NCBI GenBank assembly: GCA_036873755.1
Contig: JAVTVY010025233.1
Coordinates: forward strand, 47,366 to 111,365
DNA length: 64,000 bases
Origin: Hanleya hanleyi
Taxonomy: Eukaryota > Mollusca > Polyplacophora > Lepidopleurida > Hanleyidae
Direction: 5' to 3'
Positions 1-8,976 of the stretch are shown piece by piece. The translations under genes and the position numbers were made by a program. Under the pieces are notes generated by a model, which was given only the letters and a program-made list of their open reading frames with translations, had not been told where the DNA came from and did not search any database. Each line of letters begins with the position of its first letter. Position 1 is the stretch's first letter.

Positions 1-2489
1 TTCAGTGACGATGAAGAGTCCGAGTCAGAGTCCGAGAAGCCGGAGCCCATGCAACCGCAGGATGTCCCTTTACATAAACCGTATGCGGAGAAATTGAAAA
101 TCCGCTTCCTGCAATACTTAAGCCAGTTACCGGTGCTCGGATTCAACTCGGGGCGATACGATCTGAACATGGTGAAGGAATTTCTCTACCCTTACTTGGC
201 CCAGTCCGATACCATCAAGTCCGTCATCAAAAAGATCAACAACCACATGGCCCTCACCACCACATCACTCCATTTCCTGGATGTACGGAACTACTTAGCT
301 CCCAATTATAGCTACGATCAGTGGGTGAAGGCCTATGACTGTGCACAAAGCAAAGGGAAGTTCCCTTACACCTACATATCGACGCTCGACCGCTTGGAGG
401 AAACACAGCTGCCACCCCGGGACGCGTTCTATGACGATCTCAAGCAAGTGGAATGTTCGGAAGACACGTACCAGGAACTACAGCAGGTATGGAATGACCA
501 ACATATGCACACCTTGCGAGATTTCCTTGTGTGGTATAACAACTTAGATATGGTCCCTTTCCTCGAAGCGGCCGAGAAAATGGTTCAACTCTTTCGTCGC
601 GAGATGCACGTCGACATCTTCAAGGAGTGTTTGAGTTTACCGGGTCTCGCGCTTCGCCATCTCTTCCAAGAGTGTCCTGCCTACTTCTCGCTGATACAAC
701 AAAAGCATGAGGACATGTATGATTGTTTAAAACAGAACATCGTCGGCGGACCTAGCCTTATTTTTCACCGCTACCATGAGAAGGATGTCACTACTCTTCC
801 CGGTGGGAAACCCTGTGCCAAAATCATTGGATTCGACGCCAATGCCCTGTACCTGTGGTCTCTCGCTCAACCCATGCCCAGCGGGCATTATACGCGCTGG
901 TTGGCAGACGGTCAACATTTCACACCTCAACGTACGCCGTACAAACATCTCGCCGACCAGTGGTTGGATTGGGAAGCCGATCGACGGGGAATTTATATAC
1001 GCCATCAGACCAACGCCACAGAGAAGCGCATAGGAGATCGTCGACTCCCCGTCGATGGGTTTGCCCTTGTACAAGGAACACCGACCGTATTTCAATTTTA
1101 TGGGTGTTACTGGCACGGCCACCAATGTTCAACGAACGACGTGGGAAATCGGCAGAAGAATTACGAGCAGAAGTGGTGGAGAATGGAGATTACGTCAAAG
1201 AGTTGGGGTACGATCTTATCGAACTGTGGGAGTGTGAATTTCACACCATGTGCCAGGCCCTCCCACACTTACGCGACTTCCTTAAAGCGCGCGAGTACCC
1301 GCTCAGTCGCCGGCCACTCTTGACCCTGCCACAGCTTTTCCACGCCGTTCGTTCCGGGACCCTGTATGGATTTGTCGAATGTGATCTGCATGTTCCCGAC
1401 CATCTCAAGCCACTCTTCGCCCAGTGCCCGCCTATCTTCAAGAACACGCTGGTGGGTCGGGCTGACATTGGAGAGACCATGGGCGCCTATGCTGAGGAAC
1501 ATGACGTATTGAAACAACCTCGTCGAATGTTGATTGGGAGTATGTGGGCAGAGAAAATCTTGCTGGGTACCCCTCTGTTACAGTGGTACATGAGCCATGG
1601 CCTCGAAGTGACGCGCGTGTACCAAATCCTTCAGTATATACCCAATGCCTGTTTCGCGCGGAATGCCGACGTCGTCACGTCTGCCCGACGTCAAGGCGAT
1701 CAAGATCCTAGTCAGGCCATCATCGGTGAATCTTGGAAATTGACAGGCAATGGTTACTACGGAAAAACGGTCACCAACCAAGACAAGCACGTCAACGTCA
1801 ATATCTGTACTACACCACAAGCCCGCAAAAAGATCAACTCGCCTCTGTTTCGGTCCGTCGACGTCATCGATGACGATACATATGAAATCTCTTCAGCCAA
1901 AAGGGTCATTCGTTACAACCTGCCCCTCCAAATTGGATGTATGGTATACCAGGTGGCCAAGCTGAGGATGCTCCAGTTCCTCTATGATTTCATGGGTGTG
2001 TATTTCGATCCATCCGATTGGCAACTCATGGAAATGGACACGGACTCTGCCTCCATGGCCGTCTCTAATGCGGATTGGGAGTCCCTGGTGAAACCGGAGA
2101 TACGCGCACAGTATGAGGTGGAACGGGACCAGTGGCTACCTCGACGTGACCATTACCAGTACGACAAGCGGACGCCGGGCCTCTTTAAGCTGGAGTGGAG
2201 CGGAGATGCCATGATCGCCCTGTCGTCCAAGACCTACTTCTGTTACGGTGGAGATGGAAACAATAAGTTCAGTTGCAAAGGAGTGAACCGGCGCGATCCC
2301 GCCATCGACAAAGCCTTGTACCTGAACGTGCTCCAAAGCTAGACCAGTGCGAGTGGCACTAACCGAGGATTCCGGGTCGTCGACCACCAGATGCGGACCT
2401 ACATCCAGAAACGAGATGCCTTCACATTTTTCTACCCGAAACGGAAAGTTCTTCCCGATGGCATCAGTACCACTTACCTGGACTTGTGA
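1..2489 (+). pseudogene. Protein-primed family B DNA polymerase of a Maverick/Polinton, partial and broken
   Basis: This would replicate the element's linear DNA from a protein primer. The frame is already open at base 1 (acidic Ser/Glu-rich stretch), so the N-terminus lies outside the window. The exonuclease-type motif GFNSGRYDLN is at about 139-168. The polymerase motif A-like DANALYLWS is at about 832-858, GNGYYGKT at about 1746-1769 and the catalytic MDTDS at about 2035-2049. Two lesions are visible. The frame changes at about 1115-1140, in the Cys/His-rich YWHGH region: the upstream frame runs out at 1323 and homologous coding continues in another frame. An in-frame TAG at 2340-2342 precedes about 48 further codons that still look like the conserved C-terminus (basic YPKRK motif), ending with TGA at 2487. 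The gene converges on the capsid cluster, which is the usual Polinton layout. The polymerase call is firm, and the pseudogene call assumes no sequencing error. Confidence 0.9.
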
Positions 2490-3466
2490 ACATATATTAT
2501 CTTATACCCGGACTTTTCTGATGGACATACATATTTGGACTCTAAATTACTCTCTATATATACATTACACCATGAACTTGTTTGTCATTCTTTTGAATAA
2601 GTACTCGATATACGTTAGTTCGATGACTCGGTTTAACTGTTATATACTGCACTGTGATTTCTCTCTCTATACATACGCTCACCTTAATTCTTGTTTGCAA
2701 CGTTCTTATATACTTGTACATACATTCTTGTTCACTTGTTCACCTTAATAAATATTCGAACTTCACTTGGGTTTTCATGAAGTTTTTTATTGAACACCAC
2801 CACCACCGAAACATTCGTACTAACCATGCTCCGAGCAGGTTATATCAGGGTCTTAACACCTCTGTTGGGTTTCTGGGTATTGATGGGTCACATCCCGAGC
2901 ACTGAAAGGGTTCCAAATGTTTCCTTAGGCGTCCGGATGTTCAACCTCCGGGACCTTTCCACCGGCCTGGCCCGCCCTGGCCGCAGTGCGCGCGCGCGCT
3001 GGGGTTCTCCGGAAGTGCGCGTCATCAGCGGCAGTGTGCGCGCGGATGCATGTCGGATCAGAAGGTCAAAGAAAAGGGGATTGTAAATGAACCTGGGAAG
3101 GATAGGCAGTTCCATCTGGACCAATCAGCGGTCGAGAAAAAAGAGCCAATTTTTCCATATTTAAAAATACATAGAACTTATAGTAATAAACTCAATCTAT
3201 ACGTGTTGGACGAGTCTTAACTCACCGTATACACGCACCTCAATAAAATGCCCGCTCCAAACCTAGACCAAATACACGTACTTGGTCTGTGGGCTGATTT
3301 CATTGGCTCTCTATTTTACTATAGTGCTCTTGCATTCTAACATTGATGGGGTATATTTTGGCCCCATCCTACACCACTGAATTCAGTTTGACTGAATCTC
3401 CACATTGGGCATTGATGCATTATGAATAAAACACACAAGACAGGGTTTTTTTTTTTTGGTGAGATC
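2490..3466. other. Spacer between the convergent polymerase and protease genes
   Basis: I see no supported gene here. The polymerase side has an AATAAA at 2747-2752, 258 bp after the final polymerase stop and a plausible 3' end signal. A GC-rich, CpG/GCGC-rich patch lies at about 2940-3050, unlike the AT-rich sequence around it. Poly-T runs at 3446-3457 and 3471-3478 lie next to the protease 3' end. Short ORFs in this stretch have no recognisable motif. Confidence 0.5.
2747..2752 (+). promoter_or_regulatory. Polyadenylation signal AATAAA for the polymerase transcript
   Basis: A perfect AATAAA lies downstream of the polymerase remnant in an AT-rich stretch, on the coding strand. It is a plausible but unproven 3' end signal. 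Confidence 0.45.
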
Positions 3467-4072
3467 TCATTTTTTTTTATTCAGTGAACAACAACAACGT
3501 GAGAACAACCACGTGAAAACTGAAGCCCAGAACAAGGGGCGTGTGTACATTGAAAGAACTGAAGCCCAGAACAGCGGGCGTGTGTACATTGAAAGAACTT
3601 CAGCCCAGAACGGGGCTTGTATATTGAAATGATGGGCGGCCCAGTCATATACGAGTACATCGCGGTCCTCGGCCTTGGGGTACTCGTCAAACATCTGTAC
3701 GATGGTAGATAAGGGTCTTCCCCGGCATCGATGGTACAGGTAAAACAAGCAATATTGTCCGCACACGCTACTGGTCAGGCTTTGCAACGTTTGACTGTTC
3801 CAACACCACGTCTCTGTGCCTTGATCCATGAAGTCTGTTAAATCGGGATGGAGGGGTGGCAGGCCGTACGGGTCAAAGTATTCGCCCTGCTGTTCTGTCA
3901 AGTACACGGCCACCCAGTGTTCACCGGGCCGATCCATCGAGTCTGTATTCAGGACGTAAGCAGCCGGATACACACGGTCTAATGGGAACACGTCTCGGGC
4001 GAATACTCCTTGAAAGACCATACGTGTTCCTGGGTCATTCTCCAGCACGGTGGTTATCTGGTCTGTATCCAT
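3467..4072 (-). CDS. Adenain-like cysteine protease (Ulp1/C48 fold)
   Basis: This is likely the capsid maturation protease. Starting at the ATG at 4072, one base after the MCP stop, the protein is 201 aa. The frame is open further upstream into the MCP gene, but the first 20 codons look like antisense capsid sequence. The catalytic pattern is clear: His in GEHWVAVY (residue about 52), Asp in EYFDPYG (about 67) and Cys in SVCGQYCLFYL (about 104), in the order expected for adenovirus-type proteases. The C-terminal tail is odd: a 13-residue unit containing FWA.V and SMYTR is repeated about three times, matching a roughly 39-bp DNA repeat at about 3490-3610. It ends in a short Cys/Lys-rich tail whose last codons contain an AATAAA on the minus strand. 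The frame is intact. Confidence 0.88.
   Translation of the reverse strand: MDTDQITTVLENDPGTRMVFQGVFARDVFPLDRVYPAAYVLNTDSMDRPGEHWVAVYLTEQQGEYFDPYGLPPLHPDLTDFMDQGTETWCWNSQTLQSLTSSVCGQYCLFYLYHRCRGRPLSTIVQMFDEYPKAEDRDVLVYDWAAHHFNIQAPFWAEVLSMYTRPLFWASVLSMYTRPLFWASVFTWLFSRCCCSLNKKK
3475..3480 (-). promoter_or_regulatory. Polyadenylation signal overlapping the protease stop region
   Basis: On the minus strand the last codons of the protease read AAT AAA AAA AAA TGA, so a perfect AATAAA lies inside the coding end. It could serve as the shared 3' signal of the leftward capsid cluster. This is inference from position. Confidence 0.45.
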
Positions 4073-4073
4073 G

Positions 4074-5378
4074 TTAGGTGGCGAAGTCACACAGCACGTT
4101 ACGGCTTTTATCGATTTGAATGATGTTGTCAAACTCGGCGTAGCAGATCACATTGATGGTTTTCGGTAAAGGGGTCCCGAAATGCAGTTCCAAGCGTAAG
4201 TTGCCTTTCTTGACGAGACTCAGTTGAAGATCGTTGTCTAAGGTGGGAGTCAGATCGAAACAGAACAATGTGTACCCTCTGCCGAAATCGTCTCGACTGA
4301 TCATATTTCCCTCGTCTTGGTTGATTTGGCCAGTTGCTGTGAAGAGGTTCAGATATCTCCGGATGTAATTGTCCGTTCCGAAATTAGGTTGTAAAGGCCG
4401 TGCCGATACCTGTTGGCCATCCACATGCAGGGCCACGAAATTGATGTTGAACGCTTTTAGGTTGAACGGATTCCTCGAGAGAGTCCCATTATAACTGACG
4501 TTCTCCACACAGGCTAGGGTTAAACGCTTGGGCAAATCCCCCAGGAACAGGTTTTCTTGATTGACAATCATATTGCCTTTAGGAACGGAAAAGACCTTGG
4601 TCTGTACTCGTCGAATCGGGTACTGGGCTGGTTTTTTCTCCAAGGCTCTGATGTGCCCCAACTGTACACCTGGGCTGGGTTTCACTTTGCGTACAAACAG
4701 ACTTGCTTCTTGGATGACAATGTTATACTCGAGGTCCTCATTCGGGGCCATCAAGACAAACGCAGGCGTTGCGCGCAATAGTCGTATTTTGACAGGTACT
4801 CCATTCAAGGGGTATCGGTCCTGCATGAATAAGTCCGCATGCAGACGTCCCATCATATCGACCGAGTGACTCTCTGCTGTGGCATCCACTCTCTCCGTAT
4901 AGCCGTCATTATCAGGACTCGCTTCCATCTTGCCTGGGGTATCTCGGTAGAACAACGGGGCTGTCAAATACGACTTTTTAGCGTCACGCCCGTAGGATAA
5001 CAGTGTTTCGATGTAGGCTCGGTACGGGTAGGTGTTGGTCGAGGCGCTCACCAGTTTATCACTCAGGGCTATATCCACTTGCTGGAATAGCGAATGAAGC
5101 CAGACATTCACTGGACCCACGGGTGCATCTGCTTTGAGGACTGTCCCATCTTTATTGGTGATTTTAGCTTTCACATATAGGTACGTATGGGCCAAATCCA
5201 GGTAGGTCGTATCGGCGTTGGTGATGGTGAATTCAATGGGGCCTGTGGCTGTAATGCTGGAAAGGGGCAGATGTTCCACCCACTGACCCTCTTCGGCACT
5301 GGTCTGAGTACGTGGGACGGTCCATAAATCAAATTCACTGTTGGTAGAAGGACACGACTCGGCATGGATGAAAGCCAT
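4074..5378 (-). CDS. Major capsid protein, double jelly-roll (Maverick/Polinton; F54H12.2-like)
   Basis: This is a 434-aa protein and would form the hexon-like shell of the element's virion. Its opening (an acidic/Ser-rich start followed by DLWTVPRTQTS), the block W.HSLFQQVDIALSD.LVS and the Tyr-rich YPYRAYIETLLSYG segment match the family known in invertebrate genomes as F54H12.2-like proteins, which are Maverick capsid proteins. The length fits that family. The frame has no stops and a good ATG at 5378 (context aag ATG G). It ends one base before the protease ATG and begins two bases after the stop of the basic core protein, so the capsid genes are packed almost without spacing. Intactness contrasts with the broken polymerase of the same element. 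The call is firm; virion formation is not shown. Confidence 0.92.
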   Translation of the reverse strand: MAFIHAESCPSTNSEFDLWTVPRTQTSAEEGQWVEHLPLSSITATGPIEFTITNADTTYLDLAHTYLYVKAKITNKDGTVLKADAPVGPVNVWLHSLFQQVDIALSDKLVSASTNTYPYRAYIETLLSYGRDAKKSYLTAPLFYRDTPGKMEASPDNDGYTERVDATAESHSVDMMGRLHADLFMQDRYPLNGVPVKIRLLRATPAFVLMAPNEDLEYNIVIQEASLFVRKVKPSPGVQLGHIRALEKKPAQYPIRRVQTKVFSVPKGNMIVNQENLFLGDLPKRLTLACVENVSYNGTLSRNPFNLKAFNINFVALHVDGQQVSARPLQPNFGTDNYIRRYLNLFTATGQINQDEGNMISRDDFGRGYTLFCFDLTPTLDNDLQLSLVKKGNLRLELHFGTPLPKTINVICYAEFDNIIQIDKSRNVLCDFAT

Positions 5379-5380
5379 CT

Positions 5381-5785
5381 TTAAGAAAAGATATCCTTGG
5401 TCTTCGATGTGCGTCGTCGCTGGGTCGGTCGTCGACTTGTGCGTGGTCTCGGTGGGGCAGGTCTTTTATTCCCTACGGTGCGTTGTGCTTTGGTGACCAA
5501 GACGCCTCCCGCTTCTTTGGCTCGACGTTTCAGTGCTTCTTTGGGTGCCGCACCGCCCAAGACATCACCCGCGACTTGCAGTCCACTGCGCACCGCTTGT
5601 TTGCCGATCGCTTTGACCCCACGCGTCACCAAGGGCAGGAACGATTTGACGATGCTCCCGAGTATGTTCCCCAGCCCATGTCCTCCTTGCATGCGTGTAC
5701 CCGCAAAGACAGGAAAGTTACCCCCGGCCTGTTTGGTGTAATGATCGACGTAACTGGCTGTATGGCATTGATAAGGCACCTTCAT
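5381..5785 (-). CDS. Small basic core/capsid-associated protein (pX/pVI-like)
   Basis: This is a 134-aa, strongly basic protein. The middle has a Gly-rich amphipathic stretch (GGHGLGNILGSIVKSFLPLV, about residues 34-53) followed by GVKAIGKQAVRSGLQVAGDV. The C-terminus is a dense Arg/Lys/Pro tail (RRPTQRRRTSKTK) ending DIFS. This layout recurs next to Maverick capsid genes and resembles adenovirus minor core proteins: a membrane-active or capsid-lining helix plus a DNA-binding tail. The ATG (5783-5785 on the minus strand) overlaps the stop of the penton-like gene by one base (TAATG). The frame is intact. DNA condensation and membrane activity are inferred from composition only. Confidence 0.75.
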   Translation of the reverse strand: MKVPYQCHTASYVDHYTKQAGGNFPVFAGTRMQGGHGLGNILGSIVKSFLPLVTRGVKAIGKQAVRSGLQVAGDVLGGAAPKEALKRRAKEAGGVLVTKAQRTVGNKRPAPPRPRTSRRPTQRRRTSKTKDIFS

Positions 5786-6573
5786 TATGCAAAGTGAACC
5801 GCTCGGACTTGACGGAAATGAAGTGTCAGCACCACTTTTCCTCGTTCGAATGCCACCGGTCGTCCCGTGTCGTCTCTTATATCGATGACGATGGAGCTAA
5901 TATCGGTCTGACTGACGGGTAGATACACGATATGCCTGAAACTATGGGTGACTTGAGCTCCATACGTGTCTTTCACCGGGCAGACGCGCAGTAGAGGTAC
6001 GTTGCTGTCGCCGGCAATGTGTGCATCGACCACGTCCGAGTAGACGTACATGCCATACATACCACCACGCATGTCTATCGGGATGTGGCCTATCTCGCCG
6101 GTGGGGCCAGCGTACCCCTGGTAATTGAAACCCAGCATTTGCTGTAGGGTAGGACTGAGTTCGACACTCACGTTGGGGCTGAGCGTGAGATTGGCCTTGT
6201 CGTTGTGTGCGTTGTAATCGAAGTCCACATGATTTTTGAAGGGGAAAGATTTGATGGGTTTTGAAGTATTCGTGACGTCTCGTAGAGACTTATAATGCAT
6301 CAGACTTCTCAGTCCACCCATGAACTCCTTGGGGGTATCGTATTGACCTTCGGGTAGTTTGAGTCGAGTTTCTTGTCCTTCGTAGGTCACCTCGTACCAT
6401 ACTTCATTGGCACGCACGTTGTACCACGAGTAAGGGTATTGGATATCCACGAGTCCACATTCCCAGCGTCCAGGTAAATACAACGGTTGCGGTAACTGGG
6501 TCACGTACTTGGTCAAGGTGTTGTCAGGAAACACATCAGCCGAGCTGTTACTGGGTAGGGTGAGGTAAAACAT
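5785..6573 (-). CDS. Penton-like minor capsid protein
   Basis: This is a 262-aa protein that starts MFYLTLPSNSSADVFPDNTL, followed by a segment of LPQPLYLPGRWECGLVDIQYP type. That opening is typical of the minor capsid (single jelly-roll, penton-like) protein found beside Maverick major capsid genes. The body is beta-rich with alternating hydrophobic residues and no membrane segment, and a conserved LSPTLQQMLGF motif sits near residue 140. The ATG at 6573 is well defined. The stop (5785-5787) shares a base with the next ATG. The frame is intact. The penton assignment rests on family resemblance and gene order. Confidence 0.8.
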   Translation of the reverse strand: MFYLTLPSNSSADVFPDNTLTKYVTQLPQPLYLPGRWECGLVDIQYPYSWYNVRANEVWYEVTYEGQETRLKLPEGQYDTPKEFMGGLRSLMHYKSLRDVTNTSKPIKSFPFKNHVDFDYNAHNDKANLTLSPNVSVELSPTLQQMLGFNYQGYAGPTGEIGHIPIDMRGGMYGMYVYSDVVDAHIAGDSNVPLLRVCPVKDTYGAQVTHSFRHIVYLPVSQTDISSIVIDIRDDTGRPVAFERGKVVLTLHFRQVRAVHFA

Positions 6574-6606
6574 GATAACTGAGCTGTCCTGCTGCTGCTG
6601 TTGGTT

Positions 6607-7353
6607 TTAATACTTCTCCCAGCCCTTGGGCGCTAATCGTCGTGATGGTCGCGGTGACTTAGCTCTTGGTGGTTGCAGGGGGTGGCGTGGTAAAAGGGAT
6701 GAAAAAGTATGTGCCCGCCGTGGTGGTGATTTGGGGGGTGACTCCGGTTCCCAAGGTTCTGGTGGTGTACTCACACTCTGCATAAAGGCCCAGCACTGAG
6801 GGTTCCCCACCAATTCCTGTGGTACATGCATGTCTTTCAAGCCTTGAGCGAAGACCTCCCATCCTTGAGGATCCGTGTGCGTCCTGTGTTGACGCATCAG
6901 GTCATTCACTAAATCCGTCATGTGGGTCCCGGGGACCACCTGATTCTGTACCAGGAGTTCACCTTTATCATTCCAAGTCATGTTAGGATTTTGTTTCATC
7001 CGTTGTAATACCAGGCCAGCTTGTTTCTTGAACGATGCAGGTACACTCTTCAGGACTTCGTCTTCCACCCACTGAGGGGCTATGGGTGGTACTCCACCCG
7101 GCTGTTGGAGCGGTGCTGAGGTCGGCGGTGTGTCAACTGGTGGTGGTGGTGGTGCTGGAGTAGAGAGGGTTTTGTATTAGTACATGAACGTCATGTACCG
7201 CTGAAGCGTCTCATTGTACCGTTATTGTAAGATCTGTTGCATCTCTCCATCGAGGGTGTTTATCGTCTTCACCGTAGGTGGGACAGGGTAGGGTGATTGG
7301 AGGTTTTGAAGGAGCCGAGGTTCGACGAGGACCATTTTTTTCGTGTGGTTCAT
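6607..7353 (-). pseudogene. Pro-rich Maverick protein of unknown function, interrupted by two in-frame stops
   Basis: Read from the ATG at 7353, one frame runs to the stop at 6607 (about 248 codons) except for two TAA codons, at 7222-7224 and 7177-7179. Three things suggest this is one gene. The ATG overlaps the stop of the upstream gene as ATGA. Coding-like composition continues across both stops. The downstream part has no ATG of its own near its start. The product has a polar N-terminus, a run of prolines (about 7115-7160), a helical central part (roughly 6830-7070) and a Pro/Ser/Arg-rich basic tail. I do not recognise the family. Its position within the capsid module suggests a structural or packaging accessory role. 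The downstream open part alone could still make about 150 aa if translation restarted. Confidence 0.6.
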
Positions 7354-7694
7354 TGTCGGCCGAAGAGTCCACCCAATACTGGACCCAACACGGAAGCGGC
7401 CAACGGTGCTAAGATAGCCCCGATAAATCCACCTTTCTGTAACACCTTTTTCTTTTGTGTTTGAGAGACTTGCTTATGGACTAAGGTTCGGAGACCTGTC
7501 TTATGCTTGGTCAACTTGGTCTTCTGAGCCGGAGTCAGTGGTACGTTGCCTTTTAACAGATTGTACCCGATCTCGCACAGACAGCGTACAAGGGCAGGGT
7601 CCGCACCGCGTACAATGGTTCGCACCAACTCGGGTGGGGCCGTCTTCAATACACGGAGCGTGGGAGCGTGCTTCCGTACTCGCGCAGACATCAT
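7350..7694 (-). CDS. Small basic protein with hydrophobic Gly/Ala-rich C-terminus, unknown function
   Basis: The start is one of two adjacent ATGs (7694 or 7691), giving about 114 aa. The N-terminal half is basic and helical (VRKHAPTLRVLKTAPPELVR), the middle is Lys-rich, and the last 25 residues are hydrophobic and Gly/Ala-rich (GGFIGAILAPLAASVLGPVL), which could insert into a membrane. Small proteins with this tail are common beside Maverick capsid genes; I do not know a proven function. The stop codon overlaps the ATG of the next gene by four bases (ATGA), suggesting tight packing or coupled translation. A TATA-like GATAAAAAG on the minus strand lies at about 7726-7734. Confidence 0.65.
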   Translation of the reverse strand: MMSARVRKHAPTLRVLKTAPPELVRTIVRGADPALVRCLCEIGYNLLKGNVPLTPAQKTKLTKHKTGLRTLVHKQVSQTQKKKVLQKGGFIGAILAPLAASVLGPVLGGLFGRQ

Positions 7695-7785
7695 GTACAA
7701 CTAATGCTAGAACCCACAACTGTGCTCTTTTTATCTACTTCAGAGAACAGAGACCAAGCCAACCCTGCTGTGGTATTCATTCTTT

Positions 7786-7791
7786 TTTATT
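7786..7791 (-). promoter_or_regulatory. Polyadenylation signal after the ATPase gene
   Basis: AATAAA on the minus strand lies about 60 bases past the ATPase stop codon, in the 156-bp spacer before the next leftward gene. It is a plausible 3' end for the ATPase and membrane-protein transcripts. Confidence 0.4.
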
Positions 7792-7850
7792 ATCCCCATC
7801 ATCAACACACACACCCCCCAGCTCGGGGAGCCACTGTAGGTGTGTTTACA

Positions 7851-8459
7851 TTATTTTTGCATGTACACGTGGTGAGTCTCTCCGGGAAAGATGCCGGTCC
7901 GTAGTCGAAGGTGTTCGAGGGTGGCTTGCTTCAGGTCGAAGAGCATACACCCGTGCTGATGGGTTGTGGCATCTTTGAAGGCTTCCAACGCAAACGGTGT
8001 GCGGCCGGGATACATCTGTCTCGCCAAGTGCAGCAGTTGAGTGGTATCTCTCGGGTTTTTGAAGACCATCAGGTAGTGGGCATTTAAGCTGATGTTCCGA
8101 TGTTCTTTGTTTTTACTGAACAGATTCTGCACAATGTAGATGATGCTGAGCCGTCGATGATGGCTGCCTTTGGTAAAGAGTTGGGTGACCCGACTGTCCG
8201 TCTCCGCCATGAGATCATCCAGAACCACCAAGGTGTCGGGTTCCAAATCGGCCAGGTTGGGTAGGCCTTCCACGAACGTGATGTGGGGCATTGCTGCATA
8301 CGCTGCCTGCCATTCTCCGTAACACCACACGACTCGGGCAATGGGTGGAGTGATCATGCTGTCGGCATGTTGAAGGAGCTTCCTGACGAAGTGCGTTTTG
8401 CCGGAACCCGTCGGTCCTGCGATGACGCAGGTGAAGGGATGTTGCCACCGAGGGTCCAT
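7851..8459 (-). CDS. FtsK/HerA-type genome-packaging ATPase
   Basis: This is a 202-aa P-loop ATPase expected to pump DNA into the capsid. Walker A is GPTGSGKT (residues 15-22), Walker B is LVVLDDL (about 77-83), and a sensor-like Gln sits in IIYIVQNLF (about 106-114). The length and the very short N-terminus match the A32-like ATPases of Mavericks and related viruses. The ATG at 8459 is the only sensible start. Its first 106 bases overlap the 3' end of the membrane-protein gene in another frame. The frame is intact, and all key motifs are present. Confidence 0.9.
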   Translation of the reverse strand: MDPRWQHPFTCVIAGPTGSGKTHFVRKLLQHADSMITPPIARVVWCYGEWQAAYAAMPHITFVEGLPNLADLEPDTLVVLDDLMAETDSRVTQLFTKGSHHRRLSIIYIVQNLFSKNKEHRNISLNAHYLMVFKNPRDTTQLLHLARQMYPGRTPFALEAFKDATTHQHGCMLFDLKQATLEHLRLRTGIFPGETHHVYMQK

Positions 8460-8929
8460 GGTTGGAGGTGTATCCGCTGTCGTGGTAGTCCGTTCTTGTA
8501 AATTTGGTACGAGTGAACTGGAGTGGTGGGTACAACGTCGGTCGTCGTTGTCTGTTCACTGTTAGGGATGATGATGGTGGTGGGTACAACGTTGGTCGTC
8601 GTTGTCTGTTCACTGTGAGGGATGTACTCCGGTGGGTCTTGAGACGTAGTGGGTGTACTTGGCGTTGGTGTGGAGCTCGTTGTGGCTTGTACACGGGGTG
8701 TGGTGGTGATGACTGGGCTCGATACGGGGTTGACTGGTGCTCTCTGTAGACCGGTTTCACTGATGGCTGGTGTTCTCAGTTGGTTAAGTAACGTGCTGAC
8801 ATAGGCTACGTCGTAAAATACACCTCCGTACAACACACTCAGCAGGGTTAGCACTATCACAACAAAGCCTACTTGCGCTTTGCGCGTTTTGGAAGACGCT
8901 GTGATGAGAGACGGTTGCACCGTGTTCAT
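8354..8929 (-). CDS. Single-span membrane protein with Ser/Thr/Pro-rich stalk, unknown function
   Basis: This is a 191-aa protein from the ATG at 8929. Residues about 19-40 form one strong hydrophobic helix (VGFVVIVLTLLSVLYGGVFY) after a short basic N-terminus, so it is probably a type II or signal-anchor protein. The rest is very rich in Ser, Thr and Pro. It holds an internal duplication in which SEQTTTTNVVPTT is followed by SEQTTTTDVVPTT, matching a roughly 60-bp DNA repeat at about 8525-8625. Mucin-like stalks of this kind are typical of surface proteins. The last 35 codons overlap the ATPase start in another frame, and a minus-strand TATAAA lies 42 bp upstream. An attachment role would be speculation. 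Confidence 0.6.
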   Translation of the reverse strand: MNTVQPSLITASSKTRKAQVGFVVIVLTLLSVLYGGVFYDVAYVSTLLNQLRTPAISETGLQRAPVNPVSSPVITTTPRVQATTSSTPTPSTPTTSQDPPEYIPHSEQTTTTNVVPTTIIIPNSEQTTTTDVVPTTPVHSYQIYKNGLPRQRIHLQPWTLGGNIPSPASSQDRRVPAKRTSSGSSFNMPTA

Positions 8930-8970
8930 GGTCGGACGTGGAATGAAGGATGACGGTAGTGGTGTCTGGC

Positions 8971-8976
8971 TTTATA
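8971..8976 (-). promoter_or_regulatory. TATA box for the membrane-protein gene
   Basis: TATAAA on the minus strand is 42 bp before the ATG at 8929. The spacing fits a TATA box with a short leader. The box lies inside the last codons of the integrase gene. Confidence 0.5.

Noticed and set aside
727..1125. Minus-strand frame of 132 codons across the polymerase
   Set aside because: It is antisense to conserved polymerase motifs, with no independent features.
6607..7353. Alternative genetic code with TAA read as Gln
   Set aside because: Other genes of the same element end in TAA at sensible places, and the polymerase is also broken by a frameshift; simple decay explains it.
8215..8760. 181-codon minus-strand frame overlapping the ATPase and membrane-protein genes
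   Set aside because: It has no motif, and its repeats mirror the duplicated DNA of the Ser/Thr-rich gene in another frame.
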